Notes under the pieces: generated by a model
What the model was told of the DNA's origin: nothing
Database searches by the model: none
Seen by the model: only the letters and a program-made list of their open reading frames with translations
Program-made: the position numbers and the translations under genes
Source: Candidatus Acetothermia bacterium
Lineage (GTDB): Bacteria > Bipolaricaulota > Bipolaricaulia > Bipolaricaulales > Bipolaricaulaceae
Direction of reading: 5' to 3'
Assembly (NCBI GenBank): GCA_003551325.1
Contig: PUMK01000163.1
Location: forward strand, 1 to 7,704
DNA length: 7,704 nt
In this document: piece by piece, positions 1 to 5,625 of the stretch
Position numbering within the stretch: the stretch's first letter is position 1
Layout of the letters: every line of letters begins with the position of its first letter

Positions 1-1233
1 CGGTGTGTCCGCCATGCGCTCGAGCACGTGGAATGTGATGAGCGGCGGGTGTGGGTGGTGGGCATGGGGAAGGCCTCGGCACGGATGGCGGCCTCTGTGG
101 AGTCCGTCCTTGGGGAGCGGGTGAGCGGAGGTCTCGTCATTACGGCCGAGGGTTGCTCCGTGGCCACACGCAAGGTACGGGTGCTGGAAGCGGGGCACCC
201 CCTCCCCGATGAGCGTGGCGTCAAGGCCGCTCAGGAACTCGCGGAACTGGTCACGGAGGCGGGAGACGATGAACGCATCCTGTGCCTGATTTCCGGTGGT
301 GGATCAGCGTTGGCCAGTCTGCCGGCGGAAGGCGTTGCGCTTGAGGATCTCCGGAGCACGGGGGAGCTTCTCCTTCGTTCAGGGGCGACCATCGGGGAGC
401 TCAACGTTGTCCGCAAGCATCTGGAGGTCCTGAAGGGCGGTGGTCTTGCCCGTCTGGCGGCTCCAACGGCCGTCTTGTCGCTCATCCTGTCCGATGTGGT
501 GGGCGATCACCTAGAGGCGATCGCCTCCGGTCCCACAGCGGCCGACCCCAGCACGTTCGCCGACGCCCAGACGGTGCTCGAGCGTTACGGGTTGTGGGAG
601 AGAGTTCCGCTGGCTGTGCGCGGGCGCATTGAGGCGGGGGTGGCGGGTCGTATCCCCGACACGGTCAAGCGCGGTGCGGACGTTCTGAAGCACGTTCAGA
701 ATCGGATCATCGGTTCGGGGTCGATCGCGGCGGAGGCGGCCTTCAAGCGCGGTGTGGAACTCGGCTACCATGGGTTGCTCCTCAGCACCACGGTGGAGGG
801 CGAGGCCCGCGAGGTGGGCACAGTCTGTGGGGCGCTGGTCCGGGAGGTCGTGTCCTACGGGCGTCCGCTATCGCCTCCGGCGCTCCTCATGTTCGCTGGG
901 GAGACCACGGTCACCGTGCGGGGCACCGGTCGGGGGGGGCGCAACCAGGAACTGGCGCTCTCAGCGGCGATGACGCTCGAGGGATGGCCGGGCGCTGTCG
1001 TATGCGCTTTCGGGACCGACGGTCGAGACGGACCGACCGATGCCGCGGGAGCTGTGGTCGATGGTGGGACGGTGGCCAGAGTCCGCAAATGTGGGCGTGA
1101 TCCCCGGGCAGCGCTTGCCGACAACGACACGTACCACGCGCTTGCGGCTTCGGGAGATCTGATGATCACAGGGCCCACGGGAACGAACGTCGCGGATCTC
1201 TATTTTATGTTGGTGGACAAGGGGGAACGATGA
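1..1233 (+). CDS. Glycerate 2-kinase, class III (GckA/TtuD, MOFRL family), 5'-partial
   Basis: Predicted to phosphorylate D-glycerate with ATP to 2-phosphoglycerate in the cytoplasm, feeding lower glycolysis from serine, glyoxylate or sugar-acid breakdown. Numbering from the GTG at 28, an N-terminal glycerate-kinase domain carries VVGMGKASARMA near residue 10 and a SGGGSALASLP loop near 90. The C-terminal MOFRL half carries GRGGRNQELAL (about 302-312), GTDGRDGPTDAAGA (about 330-343) and TGPTGTNVADLY near the end. These are family hallmarks. The frame stays open from base 1 (RCVRHALEHV precedes the GTG), and the family is usually somewhat longer (about 420-450 aa), so I infer that the true start lies upstream and the GTG at 28 is internal. 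The stop overlaps the next start (ATGA at 1230-1233), indicating translational coupling. Family assignment is firm; the physiological substrate is inferred from the family. Confidence 0.93.
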   Translation, partial: RCVRHALEHVECDERRVWVVGMGKASARMAASVESVLGERVSGGLVITAEGCSVATRKVRVLEAGHPLPDERGVKAAQELAELVTEAGDDERILCLISGGGSALASLPAEGVALEDLRSTGELLLRSGATIGELNVVRKHLEVLKGGGLARLAAPTAVLSLILSDVVGDHLEAIASGPTAADPSTFADAQTVLERYGLWERVPLAVRGRIEAGVAGRIPDTVKRGADVLKHVQNRIIGSGSIAAEAAFKRGVELGYHGLLLSTTVEGEAREVGTVCGALVREVVSYGRPLSPPALLMFAGETTVTVRGTGRGGRNQELALSAAMTLEGWPGAVVCAFGTDGRDGPTDAAGAVVDGGTVARVRKCGRDPRAALADNDTYHALAASGDLMITGPTGTNVADLYFMLVDKGER

Positions 1234-1652
1234 TCAAGGCAGAGAGTGGGACGAACCTGATGGTGCGGCTCAAGGATGGCGAGCGACTACCGGACGCGCT
1301 TCTAGAACTGGACAACCGTGCAGCGGCCATCGTTGCCGGCATTGGCATGCTGCGGGATGTGGTGATGGGCTATTGGGACGGCCAGCGCTACGTTGAGGAG
1401 CCTGTGGATGTGCCGGTGGAACTCCTGTCCTGTCAGGGGAACATCGCTGAGCTCGACGGAAAGGCGGTCCTGCATGCCCATGTGGTGGTTGGGCACAAAG
1501 ACATGAGCACGATGGGAGGTCATCTCATCAGGGCAACGGTGCAAAACACCGCAGAACTCGTCCTCGTTGCGCTCCCGGGGGTGCGGATGGAGCGCAAGCT
1601 GGAAGCGACAGGGCTTCCTGGGCTGTACCCCACGCAGGGACCAGGGATGTAG
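1230..1652 (+). CDS. PPC/DUF296-domain protein (PD1-like putative DNA-binding protein)
   Basis: A 140-aa single-domain protein of the plant-and-prokaryote-conserved (PPC, DUF296) family. In plants this domain accompanies AT-hooks; bacterial and archaeal versions are free-standing trimers, often with bound metal, and their role is poorly defined. Visible landmarks are the GERLPDAL N-terminal helix (17-24), AAIVAGIGMLRDVVMGYWD (32-50), and the core HAHVVVGHKD (82-91) plus MGGHL (95-99). H82, H84 and H98 are the expected metal-ligand positions of prokaryotic PPC domains. There is no AT-hook, signal peptide or membrane segment. The start ATG lies inside the kinase stop region (ATGA), with a purine-rich Shine-Dalgarno (AAGGGGG, 1219-1225) 4 nt upstream, so this is the second gene of a coupled unit. 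It could regulate that unit or have an enzymatic or metabolite-binding role; nothing in the sequence decides this. Confidence 0.88.
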   Translation: MIKAESGTNLMVRLKDGERLPDALLELDNRAAAIVAGIGMLRDVVMGYWDGQRYVEEPVDVPVELLSCQGNIAELDGKAVLHAHVVVGHKDMSTMGGHLIRATVQNTAELVLVALPGVRMERKLEATGLPGLYPTQGPGM

Positions 1653-1727
1653 CATTACGGCGTTTGGGTGCTCCTTTGTTCAGGCTGTGTTGCCGCACAT
1701 CGTCCTCGCCGGTCTGCCCCACCTGAG

Positions 1728-2519
1728 CTACCGGGCGTAGAACGCGGGACGGCGGTCGGCGAGCACATCGTTCCACGGGTTGATGTGCTTGTCGTGGGAT
1801 CGCTCGGGATCGAGTTCGATCACCCGGACCTCCTCGGTTTCCTCCGGAGAACGGGCCAGGAGCTCTCCGGTGGGGGCGACGATCTGCGAAAGCCCGGTGA
1901 AGCGCAGGGCTCGGCCGCCTCGCTCCTCCAAACCCACACGGTTGGCGGTCACGGTGAACACCCGGTTCTCCATCGCACGCACGACCATCGTGCGTTGGGC
2001 GATCCCCGGCATCACCAAGTTGGAGGGATGGGCAATGATCTCCGCACCCTGCAGGGCCAGGGTACGCGCGGATTCAGGAAAATAATGGTCGAAACAGATC
2101 ATCACGCCTACCCGGGCTCCGGCAACGGGTACCACGGGGAACGGCGTATCCCCCGGTGTGAACCACCGCTTCTCCTCGGAGAAGAGGTGTACCTTGCGGT
2201 ACAGGGCCAGCATGCCTCCGGGCCCGACCGCCACCGCGGCGTTGTAGATCTGGTCACCCTCACGCTCAGCGAGGCCGGCCACAAGGTGCGCACCGAGTTC
2301 GCCAGCCATCGTGATCAGTTCGTGCGTTGTGTCGCCCGCCGGCACAACCTCGGCGAGCGCCCGTACTTCGTCGTGGGATGTGAACACATAGCCTGTGTTG
2401 AAGAGTTCCGGCAGCACCCAGAGGTCGGCCCGTTCCGAGCCGATGAGCTCGCGCACGCGCCGTAGGTTGGCCCCCACCTCCCCGAATCGCGGTCGCATCT
2501 GCACATAGCCTACGCGCAT
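1728..2519 (-). CDS. Carbon-nitrogen hydrolase (nitrilase superfamily, Pyrococcus nitrilase-like)
   Basis: A 263-aa cytoplasmic hydrolase of the nitrilase/amidase superfamily, predicted to cleave a non-peptide C-N bond (amide or nitrile) through a Glu-Lys-Cys triad. The triad is visible: E38 in LPELFNTGY, K109 in YRKVHLF and C142 in VMICFDHYFPES. Supporting motifs are EEKRWFTPGD (115-124) and AEIIAHPSNLVMP (159-171). From memory, the layout closely follows the Pyrococcus enzymes PH0642/PaNit, which share the PELF-TGY, HLF and MICFD-FFPESARTLAL segments; I could not align them here. The reading frame extends 42 codons upstream, but homologues begin at MRVGYVQM, so I place the start at the ATG at 2519. 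An in-frame GTG immediately before it (2520-2522) is an alternative. No Shine-Dalgarno is seen and a -10-like TATAGT lies close to the start, so the mRNA may be leaderless. Convergent with the PPC gene (75-bp gap). The exact substrate is unknown. Confidence 0.93.
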   Translation of the reverse strand: MRVGYVQMRPRFGEVGANLRRVRELIGSERADLWVLPELFNTGYVFTSHDEVRALAEVVPAGDTTHELITMAGELGAHLVAGLAEREGDQIYNAAVAVGPGGMLALYRKVHLFSEEKRWFTPGDTPFPVVPVAGARVGVMICFDHYFPESARTLALQGAEIIAHPSNLVMPGIAQRTMVVRAMENRVFTVTANRVGLEERGGRALRFTGLSQIVAPTGELLARSPEETEEVRVIELDPERSHDKHINPWNDVLADRRPAFYAR

Positions 2520-2528
2520 CACGCCTGC

Positions 2529-2559
2529 ACTATACACCACCGAGCGCCCCACCCGGTAA
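2529..2559 (-). promoter_or_regulatory. Candidate promoter of the nitrilase-family gene
   Basis: On the minus strand TATAGT (2529-2534, 5/6 to TATAAT) ends 6 nt before an in-frame GTG (2520-2522) and 9 nt before the preferred ATG (2519). The best -35 candidate is a weak TTACCG (2554-2559) with a long 19-bp spacer. The position implies a transcript starting at or within a few bases of the start codon. The -10 is fairly good; the -35 is poor. Confidence 0.4.
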
Positions 2560-2612
2560 CGCCGCCCGAGCACCACCGTCGCCCTCCGACCAACCCCGTT
2601 CGGGCTCCCCGT

Positions 2613-2631
2613 TACAATGGGCGGGTGGAGG
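2613..2631 (+). promoter_or_regulatory. Candidate -10 box and strong Shine-Dalgarno of the rhodanese gene
   Basis: TACAAT at 2613-2618 (5/6 to TATAAT) is followed by GGAGG at 2627-2631, 7 nt before the GTG at 2639. The Shine-Dalgarno fixes this GTG as the start and gives a short leader of about 14 nt. I see no convincing -35 at 16-18 bp spacing. The 119-bp divergent gap (2520-2638) therefore appears to hold one leadered promoter and one opposing candidate leaderless promoter. Confidence 0.5.
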
Positions 2632-2638
2632 TGGTACT

Positions 2639-2977
2639 GTGCCACGAGAGATAACGCGTGATGAGCTGAAACGCCGGCTGGATCAAGGCGATGATCTGGT
2701 GGTGATCGAGGTTCTCTCTCCGGAAGCGTTTGCGGAGGGACATATACCGGGTGCCGTGAACATTCCCCTGGCCGAGATCGGCCACACGGCGAAGGAGCGC
2801 TACGGACGAGAGCAGGAGATCGTCGTCTATTGCGGCAGTCTCGAGTGTACGGCCAGTCCGACGGCGGCCAAGAAGCTGGAGAGCGTCGGGTTTCACAACG
2901 TGTGGGACTACGCCGGCGGAAAGCTCGACTGGGAAGAAGCCGGTTATCCCTTGGAGAAGGGACCCCTGGGTGCCTGA
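2639..2977 (+). CDS. Single-domain rhodanese-like sulfurtransferase
   Basis: A 112-aa cytoplasmic protein that is one complete rhodanese domain. Rhodaneses carry sulfur as a persulfide on a catalytic Cys and pass it to acceptors such as thiols, cyanide or sulfur-relay proteins. Visible motifs: an N-terminal ITRDELKRRL helix (5-14), the rhodanese signature EAFAEGHIPGAVNIPL (29-44), the strand and active-site loop IVVYCGSLECTASPTAA (61-77) with C65 as the presumed nucleophile, and the C-terminal GFHNVWDYAGGKLDWEEAGYP (84-104), slightly divergent from the usual G-GG---W--AGYP ending. The loop is CX4C (C65, C70) rather than the more common CX4R. The GTG start is supported by GGAGG 7 nt upstream. 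The membrane-protein gene begins 15 nt after the stop, so the two are probably co-transcribed. The physiological sulfur donor and acceptor cannot be told from sequence. Confidence 0.92.
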   Translation: MPREITRDELKRRLDQGDDLVVIEVLSPEAFAEGHIPGAVNIPLAEIGHTAKERYGREQEIVVYCGSLECTASPTAAKKLESVGFHNVWDYAGGKLDWEEAGYPLEKGPLGA

Positions 2978-2992
2978 GCGCACGCGGGGGAT

Positions 2993-3577
2993 GTGACCAC
3001 GGTGGAGGGCGAACGGCGTCTGAGGACGGCAGGCGGAGTGGCCTATGGGGCTGCGGTGCTGATCTTCATGTCCACGGTGTTCGGGGTGTTCGCCGGGCCC
3101 CTCAACGGCGCGGAAGACCCTGTGGTGGACCCGGTGATCCTCTTGACCGGCGCTATGTGGATGGTCATCCTGCTCATTCCCTTCTGGGCGCTCCGTTGGG
3201 TGACGGTCGATCGCCTGGTGCGGCGGGTTGCGGGACTGTTCGTCGCCACGTTGGTTCTTGGGCAGCTCCCGCTTGTGTGGACGGCTTTGGCGGACGCGTC
3301 GCCTCCCCTCTCCGTGGTCGTGTTTCTGTGGGTCGTCTGGGTCGCCCACATCATCGTGGGGCTTGCGCTGGGACTCCTCCTCAGACGTCGGCCCGATGGA
3401 CTGCAGGGCCTCCACGTCGAGCTCTCCTGGGCACTCATCGCTTACATCGCTATGGATGCGGCCCATAGGGCGCTGCCAACGCTGCTGGTACCCTTGTCCG
3501 GCGTGGCGTTGACGGTGGTGTACATCGGGCTGGGGATTGCCTACCGTAGGGCTGCTTCCGCCTCAACGACCACGTAG
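2993..3577 (+). CDS. Hypothetical multi-pass membrane protein
   Basis: A 194-aa hydrophobic protein that I do not recognise as a named family. By eye the membrane segments are about residues 14-35, 47-67, 78-98, 106-130 and 162-184, with a weaker amphipathic one at 143-159, giving five or six helices. Positively charged clusters at RLVRRV (74-79), RRR (131-133) and YRR (184-186) should face the cytoplasm. The N-terminus MTTVEGERRLRTAG is short and has no cleavable signal peptide. There are no cysteines, so it is not itself a thiol or sulfur carrier. The GTG at 2993 is preceded by CGGGGG (2985-2990), a weak Shine-Dalgarno; a GTG at 3002 is an in-frame alternative. It follows the rhodanese by 15 nt and probably shares its transcript. 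A link to sulfur or thiosulfate transport would rest on that context alone. Confidence 0.72.
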   Translation: MTTVEGERRLRTAGGVAYGAAVLIFMSTVFGVFAGPLNGAEDPVVDPVILLTGAMWMVILLIPFWALRWVTVDRLVRRVAGLFVATLVLGQLPLVWTALADASPPLSVVVFLWVVWVAHIIVGLALGLLLRRRPDGLQGLHVELSWALIAYIAMDAAHRALPTLLVPLSGVALTVVYIGLGIAYRRAASASTTT

Positions 3578-3593
3578 CGGTGCCCCACGGCTA
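3575..3593. repeat. Imperfect inverted repeat spanning two convergent stop codons
   Basis: TAGC-g-GTG-ccc-CAC-g-GCTA forms seven pairs around a three-base loop with a single symmetric G/G mismatch. The two arms contain the TAG of the membrane-protein gene and the CTA (TAG on the minus strand) of the reductase. No T-tract follows on either strand. It could act as a minimal bidirectional stop for converging transcription, or it could be coincidence helped by both genes ending in TAG. Confidence 0.3.
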
Positions 3594-4730
3594 TTCCGTC
3601 GCGAGGTGGTCGTGGATCTTGGGCATCCATGATGAGACCGTGATCCCCTGAGGGCACTGCGCTTCACATGCCTGGCAGGCGGTGCACCGGTCGGCCCTCT
3701 TTGACGCATCCATCATCCGGTAGCCGAGTTTCCCCCGCCTGAGATCGTCGAACACAACTGCGTTGTTGTACTGCTCGAACACCCGCGGGATGGCCACCCC
3801 GCTGGGACAGGGAAGGCAGTACCCACAGCCGGTGCAGGGGACGGGCCTCTGGGCCCTGAAGGCCTCCCGGATCCGCGCGAGCAGGGCACGCTCTTCATCG
3901 GTCAGGATGCCTGGTCCCGATCGTCCGGCTTCGACGACGTTCTCCTTCACCTGGGCCAGGTTGCTCATGCCGCTCAACACGAGCGACACCTCAGCCTGAT
4001 CCCACAGCCAATGGAGCGACCAGGCAACGTGTGACCACGGACGGTCGGCCTCGTTCCAGAGCGTGGCCACCTGTGGTGGGGGCTCCTTCGCCAGCTGCCC
4101 GCCCCGTAGGGGTTCCATGATCACCACGCCCAGGCCGCGCTGGGCAGCGTAGTGCAATCCGGCTCTTCCGGCTTGGTGTTCGACATCAACATAGTTGTAC
4201 TGGATCTGGCAGAGGCTCCATCCTTCGTAGGCGTTCACGATGTCCTTGAACACGTGGAGTTTGTCGTGGAAGGAGAACCCCAGGTGGGCGATCCTCCCGT
4301 GGGCCATCTGCCGCTCCGCCCACGGCAGCACGCCGAGGTCGCGGAGCTTGGTCCAGCTCTTCTCGTTCAGGGCATGGAGCAAGTAGAAATCAACGGCGTC
4401 TCTGTCGAGGCGCGTGAGCTGTTCGTCAAACACACGATCGAAGTCGTCGGCCGTTTCCACCTTCCACGCTGGCAGTTTGGTGGCGATCTTGGCCCGATGA
4501 CGATCGGCCCCTTGGAGGAGCTTTCCGAGGAACGTCTCCGACGCCCCGCCGTGGTACGCATAGGCTGTGTCGATGTAGTTGACGCCGTGGTCCAGGGCGT
4601 AACGGATCATCGCTTCGGCCTTGGGCGTATCGATGTTCGCCGGATCGTCCCCGATGGTGGGCAGGCGCATCGCCCCGAACCCGAGGGCGGAGGGCTTGAA
4701 GTCAAGGCGGCCGCACGTTCGAAGCTTCAT
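3591..4730 (-). CDS. Aldo/keto reductase fused to a C-terminal two-cluster ferredoxin domain (COG1453 type)
   Basis: A 379-aa cytoplasmic oxidoreductase. The N-terminal TIM-barrel AKR domain (about 1-290) starts with LGFGAMRLP (16-24) and shows the tetrad pattern: D54 and a Tyr at 57 or 59 in NYIDTAYAYHGG, K85 in IATKLPAWK and H119 in FYLLHALNE. The C-terminus holds eight cysteines in two clusters, C299-x2-C302-x2-C305-x2-C308-P and C349-x2-C352-x2-C355-x3-C359-P, expected to bind two [4Fe-4S] centres. This architecture is common in anaerobes and suggests electron exchange between NAD(P)H or a carbonyl substrate and ferredoxin-like partners; the substrate is unknown. The frame extends seven codons upstream to a GTG at 4751, but the ATG at 4730 (MKLRTCGR) fits the family, and a -10 hexamer lies only 6 nt before it, arguing for a leaderless start. 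Monocistronic, convergent with the membrane protein (13-bp gap) and divergent from the peptidase. Confidence 0.94.
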   Translation of the reverse strand: MKLRTCGRLDFKPSALGFGAMRLPTIGDDPANIDTPKAEAMIRYALDHGVNYIDTAYAYHGGASETFLGKLLQGADRHRAKIATKLPAWKVETADDFDRVFDEQLTRLDRDAVDFYLLHALNEKSWTKLRDLGVLPWAERQMAHGRIAHLGFSFHDKLHVFKDIVNAYEGWSLCQIQYNYVDVEHQAGRAGLHYAAQRGLGVVIMEPLRGGQLAKEPPPQVATLWNEADRPWSHVAWSLHWLWDQAEVSLVLSGMSNLAQVKENVVEAGRSGPGILTDEERALLARIREAFRAQRPVPCTGCGYCLPCPSGVAIPRVFEQYNNAVVFDDLRRGKLGYRMMDASKRADRCTACQACEAQCPQGITVSSWMPKIHDHLATE

Positions 4731-4736
4731 GCCTTG

Positions 4737-4764
4737 AAGATAACGGCCCACGGGCGACCGTCAA
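4737..4764 (-). promoter_or_regulatory. Promoter of the aldo/keto reductase, leaderless geometry
   Basis: On the minus strand TTGACG (4759-4764, 5/6 to TTGACA), a 16-bp spacer and TATCTT (4737-4742, 4/6 to TATAAT) lie upstream, with only six bases (CAAGGC) between the -10 and the ATG. Transcription should begin at or next to the A of the start codon, leaving no room for a Shine-Dalgarno. This is the best -35/-10 pair in the window. Confidence 0.6.
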
Positions 4765-4789
4765 CCTGCCGGGTGCCGGGCTCTCCCGG

Positions 4790-4795
4790 TATCAT
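4790..4795 (+). promoter_or_regulatory. Candidate -10 box of the peptidase-macro unit
   Basis: TATCAT (5/6 to TATAAT) lies in the 91-bp divergent gap. The 16-18 bp upstream region (around 4766-4773, CTGCCG) offers no good -35, and it sits directly beside the opposing reductase -35. If used, transcription would begin near 4802, so the palindrome at 4804-4819 would form the very 5' end of the mRNA. A small CCGGG-CTCT-CCCGG hairpin (4776-4789) occupies the spacer. Confidence 0.3.
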
Positions 4796-4803
4796 GAGGG
4801 TGT

Positions 4804-4819
4804 GGGACCCGCGGGTCCC
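4804..4819. repeat. Perfect 16-bp palindrome upstream of the peptidase gene
   Basis: GGGACCCGCGGGTCCC is exactly its own reverse complement. As DNA it could be a dimeric regulator's operator placed between the presumed -10 (4790-4795) and the start codon. As RNA it would fold into a six-pair GC-rich stem with a CGCG loop at or near the mRNA 5' end. It ends two bases before the first ATG (4822), where no Shine-Dalgarno is present. Confidence 0.6.
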
Positions 4820-4821
4820 CT

Positions 4822-5625
4822 ATGTGGCGAACGATGGGTGTGCACGTGGAGCGGCGGCAGTTCGAGAAGTGGGTGCGGGAGGCGCTGGACGAGCTCCCGG
4901 CCTCGTTTCGCCCGTACCTCAAGGGTCTCGAGGTCCGTGTGGAGGACTATCCGCAAGAGGAGCTCATGGAGGCGTGGGGCCTCACCCCACCCGACTACCC
5001 GTTCGGGATCTACGATGGTCCGTCCCTCCCCGATGTCGACGACCGCGACGGTTTTGACGGGATCATCGTGCTCTACCGACGGCCGATGGAGGAGTGGAGC
5101 CGTACCGAGCACGAGCTCCGTGACCAGATCCGTCGTACGGTGTACCACGAACTCGGCCATCGCTTGGGCTTCCCCGAGGAGGAGATGCCCGATGCGTTGC
5201 GCGGTGGTGTGGGGGGCCGCTGGGCGTCGGACGCTCTGCGCAACGAAGCATCGCGCTTCCTCCGGCAGGCCCGCCATGATGCCGCGGCGGCGCGTTGTCT
5301 CCTCAACGAGGGCGCCTGTGACTGGGCGCTCGACGCTGCCCTGTCGGCCGCTGAGCGGGGGTTGCGTGCTGCGCTGATGGCTGGCGGTCACGATCCGGAT
5401 GCGCTGACCGAGGATGGAATCGGTGAACTCCTCGGGCGGTTGATCTCCGACGATCGTGGTTGGCGCGACTACAGGGCGTTCGTTCGGCTCGACCGTGTGA
5501 ACACAGGGATGGGCGCAGCTTCCCTCCCAACGCCGGCTGAGCGGGTGCGCAGGAGGGTGGCAGCGGAGGCCGTCGATCTTGCAGATCGTCTTTTGGAAAG
5601 CATCTCCAGGGAGGTGGACCGATGA
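4822..5625 (+). CDS. Zincin metallopeptidase (Zincin_1-type) fused to a C-terminal HEPN-like domain
   Basis: A 267-aa protein. Residues about 9-130 match the small bacterial metallopeptidase family (zincin fold, PF06262-like): VERRQFEKWVREALDELP, then FGIYDGPSLP (61-70), IIVLYRRPMEEW (81-92) and the zinc motif H109-E-L-G-H113-R-L-G116 followed by acidic residues E119-E121, from which a third ligand may come. Stand-alone members usually end about there. The extra residues 136-263 form a four-helix pattern, NEASRFLRQARHDAAAARCLL, WALDAALSAAERGLRAALMAGG, then VRLDRV and EAVDLADRLLESI, which reads as a HEPN domain. No R-x4-6-H RNase motif is present, so nucleolytic activity is doubtful. The first in-frame ATG is 4822; 4834 is an equally plausible start with no Shine-Dalgarno at either. 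The macro gene overlaps its stop (ATGA). Peptidase call strong; HEPN call is by pattern only; substrate unknown. Confidence 0.87.
   Translation: MWRTMGVHVERRQFEKWVREALDELPASFRPYLKGLEVRVEDYPQEELMEAWGLTPPDYPFGIYDGPSLPDVDDRDGFDGIIVLYRRPMEEWSRTEHELRDQIRRTVYHELGHRLGFPEEEMPDALRGGVGGRWASDALRNEASRFLRQARHDAAAARCLLNEGACDWALDAALSAAERGLRAALMAGGHDPDALTEDGIGELLGRLISDDRGWRDYRAFVRLDRVNTGMGAASLPTPAERVRRRVAAEAVDLADRLLESISREVDR

Noticed and set aside
28..30. GTG at 28 as the true start of the glycerate kinase
   Set aside because: The frame is open upstream to base 1, there is no Shine-Dalgarno before the GTG, and the family normally has additional N-terminal residues.
1653..1727. Intrinsic terminator between the convergent PPC and nitrilase-family genes
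   Set aside because: Only a four-pair stem (TGTG...CACA) and a widely spaced GTAGC/GCTAC pair that includes the stop codons were found; no GC-rich hairpin followed by a T-tract on either strand.
1668..2465. Long plus-strand open frame (about 265 codons) across the nitrilase-family gene
   Set aside because: Its translation is a low-complexity G/R/H/P mix with no recognisable motif, while the opposite strand encodes a complete Glu-Lys-Cys hydrolase. It is a GC-rich antisense shadow.
2612..3466. Long minus-strand open frame opposite the rhodanese and membrane-protein genes
   Set aside because: Composition is dominated by R, H, P, Q, E and D with no domain signature; the plus strand carries a clear rhodanese and a consistent membrane protein with a Shine-Dalgarno.
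4152..5057. Plus-strand open frame running through the reductase and into the peptidase gene
   Set aside because: It crosses the divergent promoter region and overlaps two well-supported genes; its translation has no family motif.
5227..5610. HEPN ribonuclease (toxin) activity for the C-terminal domain
   Set aside because: No R-x4-6-H motif is present, and no histidine at all occurs after residue 190, so a catalytic HEPN RNase is not supported.
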